Below, piece by piece: positions 20,045 through 28,287 of a DNA stretch of 64,000 nt. A program made the position numbers and the translations under genes. Source of the stretch: Vanrija pseudolonga (taxonomy: Eukaryota; Basidiomycota; Tremellomycetes; Trichosporonales; Trichosporonaceae); NCBI RefSeq assembly GCF_020906515.1, contig NC_085852.1, forward strand, positions 3,162,001-3,226,000. The letters run 5' to 3'. Position 1 is the first letter of the stretch. Each line of letters begins with the position of its first letter. The notes beneath the pieces were generated by a model. The model was not told the DNA's origin. It ran no database searches and saw nothing but the letters and a program-made list of their open reading frames with translations.

Positions 20045-20116
20045 GATGGTCAGTGACAGATAACAATGGGGAGGTGGGTAGCACCTCGTCCCTGATGTTA
20101 TCTGCCATTGACCATC
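20045..20116 (+). ncRNA. Candidate structured RNA, hairpin unit 3
   Basis: Arms 20045-20072 and 20089-20116 pair over 28 positions (23 Watson-Crick, 3 G-U, 2 mismatches). The loop continues as GAGGTG/CACCTC with an apical GGTAG, giving the same GGGTAGCA loop motif as unit 1. TTTT follows at 20120-20123. Confidence 0.5.
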
Positions 20117-20267
20117 GCCTTTTGGCACATACTCGCAAGACCGTTGTTTCGAGCCTGCCTGAGCACTGTCGGTTGGCCCTTTTGTGACTGATACCGCCCA
20201 CGGACGATTATTTCACTGCCCCGCGGGGTGCGACTGACACTTAGGCTGAGGGTGATGACCGCCAGCA

Positions 20268-20335
20268 CGCTCTTAAGGGCATATCACATTGGGCGGCGGC
20301 CAAACTGTCCCCGATGTGATATGCCCTTCAGAGTG
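20268..20335 (+). ncRNA. Candidate structured RNA, hairpin unit 4
   Basis: Arms 20268-20293 and 20310-20335 pair over 26 positions (23 Watson-Crick, 2 G-U, 1 mismatch), 16-nt loop; TTTTT follows at 20339-20343. The stem sequence differs from units 1-3 outside a shared AT-rich core (ATCACATTGG against ATTACATTGG in unit 1), so pairing has been kept while sequence changed. Confidence 0.5.
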
Positions 20336-20343
20336 TTCTTTTT

Positions 20344-21763
20344 CCGTTTTGTAGTGCTCCCAGTTTCGACCCCTCCTTGATCCATTCCCCTTCCTCTCTT
20401 CTCGCTTTTTGCTCCATAGGACGCAGACCACTTGACCCCTTGACGCGAGCGACGCGGCGTCAATCAACTTGAGTCAAACACCAGCCCTGCCCCGTAACGC
20501 TGGCGCGTCCATGAGCATAATTCCAAGCCCGTCAGTCAACGGGGTCGTTCACCGAACTAAAGCGCCATACAGCTTTGTTGCACAGCAACAATATATCTTT
20601 CATTCACACGCACTCTACCGGTTGACCGGGCTCTAAAGACGACTTGCTACATACATCTCCACCCTACGGTAAAATGCGCCACCCTCGGCGGTGTCCCCGG
20701 CAGCCGTCCTTTTTACCTGTGTTTTGGGGGTGATGGGGTCTGCAGGTGCGTACTTGGGGCCGCGGGGGGCTATTGGATGTGGCCAGTGATGGGAATGTGG
20801 CTTGTGGGCGCCGTGAAGTTCAGTGTGGCCGCCATGTTTGGGGCTGAAGTGGTAGATAAACCACGGGAGCAGAGTCCAACGTCGTTAGGTCCTTGTCCCA
20901 GAGGTGGTCGAGGTATTGGTGTAGTGGGAGGTCGGCGGCCGGTGGTCCTCTGGGTCGCCCTTGCCGACTGCCCTTGATGACTCTTTTGTGACTCTCCTTT
21001 GTGCATGTTTATACCCCCCTTCTCTCCTTCGGTTCTGACGTCGCCAGCCCAGTAGAGGGCATCTGTTGGTTGTGGTTGGTGGTAAAGGAGGGGCATGGGT
21101 CATGTCAATGTATCGTCACTGTCCAGCGCGGTGCAGTGCGAGTAGTGCACAAGCATTGCCTCTTGCCCCTTTCCCTTTTCCACCCCTTTCTACTGTAGTT
21201 GGGTGTTGGGAAGTTCGCTGCAGTCTATGGTGGCAGTGTTAGTGACACACTTCGTGATCTAACGTTTCGTGCGGTCATAACTGAGCCGCTGCTGCTTGAT
21301 GAAGGGAGCGGGCGACACGTGTACTTACGCTGTCCCCAAGTGCTGCCTTCTGGCTGCTTGCGTTTTGGTGCCCTACGTATGTACAGTTGCATTAATAGCT
21401 GGTTCCAGAGTAGCCAATCCATCTTCATATCACCTCTTCGTCTTGCTTTCGCTGGCATCCAGCTGTGCAGTGACTCGACAGGCGGTAGGTACAACAATAG
21501 ATCGATGGTAGGTTGGCTGTATGGTCGCTCGTCGGTTTGTAGTATTGCCCTCCAACCACAAGTTTGTTGTTGTCCTGGGCATAGCTATTGACTGAGCACC
21601 GCCTCTCATCAACCTCAGCACTGCTCATCACACTTTGAACGTGGCTTGCACTTCAGTCGACGAAGACTCCAACTCTCAGTAACACTCAACCCATCACCCC
21701 CATTGTGTGTCGCAATGTCATCCATTAGCCGTCTAGAGTAGTGATAAATCTAATAAAAGCGCT
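20344..21763. other. Intergenic, about 1.4 kb, right flank of the hairpin array
   Basis: A perfect 7-bp inverted repeat TTGACGC/GCGTCAA lies at 20440-20463. The remainder has no gene-like frame on either strand; an 8-bp dyad CCCAGAGG/CCTCTGGG spans about 20897-20952. Confidence 0.4.
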
Positions 21764-23335
21764 CTACTTGGTCTCGACACCGACCGCAGTGTCGACTGAC
21801 GCGCCGCTGCCCTTCTCGGCGTCCGCCAGCCGCTCTCGCCGAGCCCTCAGCCTGTTCTGGATACCGGGGGTCACGTTGAGCCAGCCAAAGACGAACATGG
21901 TGACACCGCAGAAGACACCCGCCCACTTGAAGTCGCCGTTGGCGATGGTGATGAGCTTGCCGGCGATAGGAGGGCCAATGAGAACACCGAGGCCAACACC
22001 GGTCCAGAGCATGGCGAAGCGCATGCCGATCTGCTGGATGGGGGAGATGCTCGCCATCGACGCGGACGTGAGCGTGATCGTCGCGCCGGAGGTGAAGCCG
22101 AACAGCCAGAGGCCGATGACGGCGCCTGCCGAACCAACCGGCGCGCCAGTCCACATGGCGATGATGGTGAAGCTCATGAGGAAGCCGAACGTGCCGTACG
22201 TGTTCCAGATACCGTACTTGAGCGCGATCGGACCGCCGACCAGGCGGCCGACACACGACCCGACTTGGAGGAAAGCGACCGAGTACTCGTTAATTGTCTT
22301 GTTCTTGGTGTGGCTGGCGGCGTAGACCGGCGCGTTGAAGTACGGCGTGAAGAGGTTGATCGCGACGCCAGTCGCGCCGAGCACCATGAAGACGTAGCGC
22401 TTCTCCTTCCACGGCTCGAGCAGCATCTTGAGCGGCGGCGGCGTGCGCGGGGGCAGGCGCGTCTTCATCCAGAAGATGGCGGGAGCCTGGAGCACAAAGT
22501 TGATGCCGGCGACAATCAGGATCGCGTCCCGGAACTTGAAGCGGTTCGTGAGCTCGCGGATCATGATGGGGTACACGATGCCGCCGAAGCCGCCGCCGCC
22601 GACAATCAGGCTGATGGCGAGAGGACGCTTCTTGACAAACCAGTGACCTGCGATGCCGGTCGCGGGCGAGTAGATAAAGCCTCCGCCGAGGCCGAAGGCG
22701 ATGTGCGAGAGGAGGATCTGGTAGAACTCCTTCGAGACTGCGCGGAGGGGCTCAGCGGTGCACAGAGGGGCTGCAGGCGACAAACTCACAGGCGAGGGCG
22801 ATAAGCGAGCCGAACATGAGCCCGACGCCACCCAGAACCAGATGCAGCGCTCCGTGGCGGTCAAAGTATCGACCGAAGAGCAAAGCAGTCATGAATACGA
22901 GCGCCATCTGCGTCGAGGCGATCCACGCGACCGACGAGCGGGGGTAGTGCTTGAGCTGGTTCTTGAGGTAGTATGCCTGCAGCTGGCCCTGGCCGGTGAC
23001 TAGCAGCCAGTTAGCACGGTCATGTCAGGTGACTCACCGAACCCGAACACGGTGAACATGAGGAGAAAGCCGCCCGCGACGACGAGCCACGCGGTGAGTC
23101 CGCCATCGGGGGGCGGATCCATCGCCGGCGCTGCGGGCGTAGCCACTGGCGCTGGTGGGGCCCGCCCAGTCGTGTCGGCCGCAGCACCGGCCTGCAGCTC
23201 GCGCTTCTTGGCTTCGAGCGTGTCGATCAGCTCGTCGTCGTCGGCCGTGCGCTGTAGTGGGGTGAGGGTGCGCACGAGCGTGAGCTCGTTGTTGACCTCC
23301 TCGAGGGTGGTGTGGTGTGTCGCCTGTGTCGCCAT
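21764..23335 (-). CDS. Monocarboxylate-type MFS transporter (MCT/MCH-like)
   Basis: Exons 23038-23335, 22790-22999 and 21764-22737; 493 residues. A long cytosolic N-terminus leads to P-P-D-G-G-L-T-A-W-L-V-V, the P-D-G-G-W signature that starts TM1 in SLC16/MCH proteins. Then come G-R-Y-F-D-R-H-G after TM2, the TM4-5 stretch G-L-G-G-G-F-I-Y-S-P, a central loop with K-T-R-L-P-P-R-T-P-P and G-R-L-V-G-G-P in the second half. Role: proton-linked or facilitated uptake or export of a small monocarboxylate or related compound; substrate unknown. The ATG at 23333-23335 was chosen because it precedes the conserved region and a TATATA lies about 115 bp upstream; an upstream ATG near 23421 is in frame and cannot be excluded. 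Confidence 0.9.
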
Positions 23336-23448
23336 GGTGGAGATGCACTCGTTCGCTGGCTGGGCTGGTGAAGCAATCAAGCACTCGTCGGCGTCGCTGT
23401 TATGCACACTGACGAGGAACATGGCACTCCCGCCCTCCCAACCGCACA

Positions 23449-23454
23449 TATATA
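23449..23454 (-). promoter_or_regulatory. TATA box of the MCT-like gene
   Basis: TATATA (reads the same on both strands) about 115 bp upstream of the chosen start at 23335. Confidence 0.5.
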
Positions 23455-24711
23455 CCGCGAGCTAAACCCCGGTCGAGATGGAGGATGCTCGGTGTGCCGG
23501 TGTCGGAAGCCCCAGAGGCTCGGTCGACACCTCGGTCAGCCACCAACCCCGCACGCCCCAGCGCTCGGTGCACCATCGCGCGGCTGGGAGCTCGGTGAGG
23601 GGCTCGTACGGCCGGCCACGCCGTAGACTGGTGCGGAATGGGTTCCGCAGGCTGACTGGACGTCGGACACGGCGCGATCAGATGTTGACATGTTGATAGA
23701 TAGCGCGACCGGTTGTTGACACCGTCGTGATCCGCCACCGAGACTGATTTGTTGTGACACTGGCGGGATGACGTGAAATCTGCGTGTGACTGCAGCTCGC
23801 TCTTTCCCCACTCACGCTCGCTGTACAGATCAGCGCATGCATGCATCGCGGGGATACTATCGATGGATTCTCCGCCGTCGTATCGTACGCAGCATGCATG
23901 CTTATCGCGGGCGAGTCTGTGCGGGGTTGCGAGCGACACAGTCACCACCCAGGGCTACGCGTGCCTTTAGTGAATAGGCGCGCACCAGCCTTTCGCGCCT
24001 TGCTACTCCTGCCCCACCGAGCCGACTCACCGACCCCACTGCACCGAGATATCCCTGGCCGTGCTCGGTGCGATAATTCTGTGGGTGCAGCTACGGTGGG
24101 CCGGGTCCTCATGCCGTCTAATCCCCCGCCCCAGACAATGGCGGCACGCGGGCCGAACCCGGCGTCGAGGTGCTGTGAGCTGGTAGAGCTCACCGAGCCC
24201 CTCTCTCACCGTGGCTCTCCACCGTGGCGGGTACTCTCCGTCGCGTCGCGTGCATTTTTTGCCCAGGTCACTCTATTCTCAGCAGTTGTGATTGATCATC
24301 CTTACAGTACTGTGCATGCTCGCGACCTCGATCTGTCTTGGACTCGTACTCAAAGCTTCCAAAAGGTTCTCGAGAAAAGTTGAAACCCATCCAGTGGAGA
24401 TTGGCGGCACGTTTTCCGTCCACCTCGTCACCGCCAACTGACCCGTCCACCGTCCACTGATATCGCTTGCAGCAGAGTGCTGACACACGCCTCGTCACAA
24501 ACACACTCGTACGGCAAGCCGATGCACCCCTCGCCAAGCAGGCCACGCAGCCCGCGTCCACCGGTATCGATAACGGAGTGTAGATGGAGGTGTGCCAAGA
24601 CAGTCGTCGGGACGCGACCCGGCGGCGGCTATGACGTCGCTTGCCTTTGGTGATGAACGAGCCCGGCGGCTCCACTTGTCGTCATGGGGTCCTTAGTGCT
24701 GCTGCGGGGAG

Positions 24712-24718
24712 TATAAAG
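24712..24718 (+). promoter_or_regulatory. TATA box of the DUF4267-like gene
   Basis: TATAAAG, 84 bp before the next feature and 90 bp upstream of ATG 24802. Confidence 0.55.
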
Positions 24719-24801
24719 GCGGACTGCACGGCTGGGGACAACACAACAACAGCACAAGCCCAACAAAGCGCACCCACCACCACCACCACCCCACCCACAC
24801 A

Positions 24802-25279
24802 ATGGTCTCCGCATCCACCTGGCAAACCCTCGGCCTGGGCGTCGCAGCATGCTACGCCGGCGCTGGCGCCCTGGCCGTCTTCGCGCCCGCGTACGAGGCC
24901 GATCTGCTCTTCAACCTCGGCAGCTCGGCGCTCGCGCAGAACCCAGACAAGTTCCCCAACAATGCCGAGAGCCGCGAGGACAAGGCCGTCGGCGTGCTCC
25001 TGCCCCTGCTGGGCGCGCGTAACTGGGCGATCGCGACGGCCATGTTTGCGCTCCACCGCTCGGAGAACTTCTCGGCGCTGGGCACTGTCATCCTCTCGGG
25101 CTCGGCGTTCGTCGGCATCCTTGATGGCATCGAGGTGTACAAGCGCCGTGGACCTGTGCTGTGAGTGTCGTGTTACTGGGAGACGAGCTTCGCTGACGGT
25201 CAGGGCTGGCGCTGCGGCCACTGCTGCCTCCCTCTGGGCGCTTGTCGGATACGCGCTCGTCGAGGGGTGGAACAACTAG
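24802..25279 (+). CDS. Small membrane protein, DUF4267-like
   Basis: Exons 24802-25160 and 25204-25279; 144 residues. Four hydrophobic segments are visible, starting with L-G-L-G-V-A-A-C-Y-A-G and ending with A-S-L-W-A-L-V-G-Y-A-L-V. The A-R-N-W-A-I-A-T-A-M-F-A-L block and the following G-S-A-F-V-G-I-L-D-G resemble fungal DUF4267 proteins, which are small four-helix membrane proteins without an assigned role. The second exon holds the last helix, so retaining the intron would remove it. Start is supported by a clean CACA-AATGG context and an upstream TATA box. Confidence 0.82.
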
Positions 25280-25358
25280 GCGCATCGATGTACAATCTTG
25301 AACCCTGCATTGACTTGCTACGATACTGCTGTCCTGATGACCCCCTTTCCCAGCCCTA

Positions 25359-27273
25359 CTACACCCGCTCCACCTCGCGCGCCTGCTCGGCCTGCTCCTC
25401 GACAAACGTCTTGGTCTTGGCCCAGTGCCAAGGGCGAATGCCGCGCTCGTACAACTCGTCGATTTCGGCAGGCGAGCGGCCTCGCGTCTCGGGGAGCGAG
25501 AACCAGAGGAAGATGCAAATGAGGAGAGACGTGCCGCCGTACACGAACCCGGCACGGATGTTGAGGTGCACAAGCATCGGCGGGGTGGCGAAGGACGTGA
25601 TGATGCCAAAGAGGGCGTTGCATACCCACGCGACGGACATCGTGCGGACTGGGTGTGAGCTGAATTCCACGGGCCTTGACCGGCACGTACCACGGAGGAG
25701 GGCAGAGGGGATCTCTGCCGCCAGGAGGAAGTACGACTGACCCGTGATGGTGAAGCAGAAAGTCCACAAAGCGCAGACGAAGAGCTGTGGTGTGAGGGGA
25801 GCATGGCGGTGAGGACTTACCAGGGCGGGTCCAGCCTTCTCCCGGGGAACATAGAAGAGCGCTCCCAGGAGCCACAGCGAGAGGCAGGTGACGGTCAGGG
25901 CTGGGGCAACCAGGATGCGGCGACCAAACCTGTCCAGAGCACCCATCATGACCATGACCGCCGCGAGGGAGATGCAGCTCATGATAACTGATGCCTGGAA
26001 GGGGTCCTTCTGGCCGGCGATGGCAAAGAAGTAGGTCGAGTACGTCGAGATCATGGTCAGGCCAGCGAGCTGGCCGCCGCCAGCGAGGATCATGAGCAGG
26101 AGGGTGCGTTTCTGGAATCAGCGATGCCATACTCCACGAACTCACCCTGTTGGTGCCCTGGAAGATGGCGAGCCACGGGATGCCCTTGGCAGCCACCTCG
26201 CGCTCGTGGTCGAGCGTGCGCAGCATGATGCCGTACTCCTCCTCGGGGTCGTACCCCTCCACACCTGTGTACAGCGTCTTCATGCTCTTGAAGGCCTTGT
26301 CCTTGTCGCCGCGGCGGGCGTAGAACCACGGCGACTCGGGGAGGGGGAGGAAGCAGAAGAGCATGAGACCGACGGGGCCCCAAAGCGCGCGGACGGCAAT
26401 CTGCCAGTCGTTCGGGTGCGTCCTGTTGAGCGTGAAGCCCATGACTTTGGCAAGGAGGGTGCCGGTGTAGTTCCTGCGTCGTGTCAGTGGGTCGGGATCG
26501 TGGAAGCGGGACCCACCAGAACGAAGAAAAGGCAATCACAGTTCCGCGGATACGGTTGGGCAGCAGCTCCATGGCGTACGCGGCGCAGATGACCTGCAAC
26601 ACGCCGACGCCGGCGCCGGTGAACAGGCGACCGAGCATCCAGATGGGCGGGGTCCGAGCTTGCATGAGGCAAATGAGAGCCTGGGGTGTGAGCTTGTACG
26701 AACTCTATCGCCTACGAAGCTCACCACCACGACGAGGACCCAGGCGATGAGGATGGTGGGCTTGCGGCCGAGCCTATTCGCGACGCTGCCGTCAGCTCTC
26801 TCCCAGTGGGAAGCTCACTAAGCAGCCCAGACCATAGAGGTGATCTGTCCGACGTTGATTACAGCGCTCCACACCGAGACTGGTGGGTCAGCTCTGTCCG
26901 CGAGAGACATCGAACCCACCCCAGGAAGTGTTGAGCGCCGTGACGCCATTGCCGCCCGAGCCGAACTGCTTAATGAAACCCTTGTTCGCGAGCAGCATGC
27001 CCGAGAGCGCGACCTGGCGTCAGCGCCATGACTCCCCCTTGTCCCCACCTCGAATCCATCGCACATCGCCCCAGTGAAGAGCAGGAAGCAGAAGAAGGCG
27101 GCGCGGCGGAAAGTCCACAGACACGTGAGGATGGGCAGCTCGTCAAAGCGCGACTTGAGGACGCCGTGGCCGTCCAGCGCGGCGTGCTTGAGGTCCTCAT
27201 CGTCGCGCGTGACGCTGCTCTCGAGGTGCGCGACCTGGATATCGGCCTTGTCGTCGTCTGTGCGGGGGGCCAT
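25359..27273 (-). CDS. MFS alpha-glucoside-permease-like sugar porter
   Basis: Nine exons: 27049-27273, 26920-27013, 26819-26879, 26725-26785, 26517-26680, 26146-26473, 25821-26111, 25691-25784 and 25359-25648, summing to 535 residues with all phases consistent. Features: long polar N-terminus, G-R-K-P-T after TM2, P-E-S-P-W-F in the middle, T-N-R-(intron)-K-R-T-L-L-L, then S-T-Y-S-T-Y-F-F-A-I-A-G, D-R-F-G-R-R, and P-E-T-R-G-R-S-P-A-E-I-D-E-L near the end. These are typical of the maltose/alpha-glucoside permease branch of sugar porters. It is divergent from the rhamnosidase gene starting at 28288 with 1 kb between, so a role in importing a rhamnoside or other plant glycoside is suggested (inference). 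Confidence 0.9.
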
Positions 27274-28287
27274 GGTGTGGGGTAGGTTGGTGGGGAGAGT
27301 CAAAGTTCGAGTTAGGAGGTTATGTAGCGGCAACTGCAGGCCCCATGGAGCCCACCGACTTGCCCTGCCTTGGCTTCGCGGCGCAGCGTTCGTCCGAGAT
27401 CTTGGATTCGGCGCAGCGTTGCGCCGATTTGCGAGCCCGCGGCGAGCACCTGACTCTCAGAGATGGACGCGGGGTGGCAAGCGGGCGCCAAGGGCTCGTC
27501 TTGCGGGGAGGAGGGGTCGAGGTCACGTTCCATCCAGAGGCCGAAGGCCGCCAATTCCTCAAGTGCACGGTTGAGCGTTGCACCGACAGCGATGGGTGGG
27601 CAAGCTGAGTGTGAGCGGGGAGGGGAAGGCATGGTTGTTGGGCGTGCTTCTTGAGGCCTTCATGGAAAGAGGATCGCGGAGGGGCCGGGGGCCGGGGGTC
27701 GCCCGAGGTCCTGGGTTAGGCGGCCGGCCGTGGGTGCATCGCTGCAGTGAGGAGGGTCAACTGGGGCGCCACATGCCTGGTTAATGAGCCTTGATGCCTT
27801 GGATGCTGTCCTTCCATCAGGGGAGGGAGCGGCGAAGACGAGTCGAAGGAGAGGAGAAGAGGACAGAGTCGACACGCGCCGTGGTCGGGCCTTAAGAGCG
27901 TCTTGGCAACAGGGTTCAACCCGATCCGCAGCAGTGCCTTCGGTCGCCGTCGGCACCGAGCGAAACCGACAAACCCCGTCCAAGGCCCGCACGATGCATC
28001 GCATCGGTCCCTCGGTGCAGATGTCGGCGTCGGTGTGATGATGTATGCCGCGACTTGCACTGCAATGTTGCACCGGTGTGCCGAGACAAACGAGGTGACA
28101 GATGGGACGAGACTCTGTCCGAACGAGGTTTGCGGCGTTCCAGACTCTGTGGAATGACGCCGACGTCTTTGACACTGGCGCAATCGGGACAAACATGACC
28201 CGGCGACTGAGATCCAACTTGCATCCACTTAACCTCGACCCCTATCTTCATGTCTCCATCTCCATCCTCTAGCACAACACACACAGC
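27274..28287. other. Shared divergent promoter between sugar porter and rhamnosidase genes
   Basis: About 1 kb with no supported gene. If the two genes are co-regulated the operators should be here. GC-rich with several CGG/CCG triplets, but no clear motif could be assigned. Confidence 0.45.

Larger units (their letters stand above)
23336..24801. other. Divergent promoter region, about 1.45 kb
   Basis: Lies between the MCT-like gene (minus) and the DUF4267-like gene (plus). Carries a TATATA at 23449 and a TATAAAG at 24712, plus two GCATGCATGC-type patches at about 23835 and 23892. Open frames through it look like chance. Confidence 0.4.

Noticed and set aside
19609-20343. CRISPR array
   Set aside because: Units are imperfect hairpins of 65-72 nt spaced 220 bp apart in a eukaryotic context, without identical short direct repeats.
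19609-20343. Hairpin array as coding sequence (open frames cross it on both strands)
   Set aside because: The frames are short, share no similarity between units, and do not explain the pairing or T-runs.
20885-20960. tRNA-like or hairpin gene around the CCCAGAGG/CCTCTGGG dyad
   Set aside because: Only 8 bp of pairing over a long loop and no cloverleaf; too weak to call.
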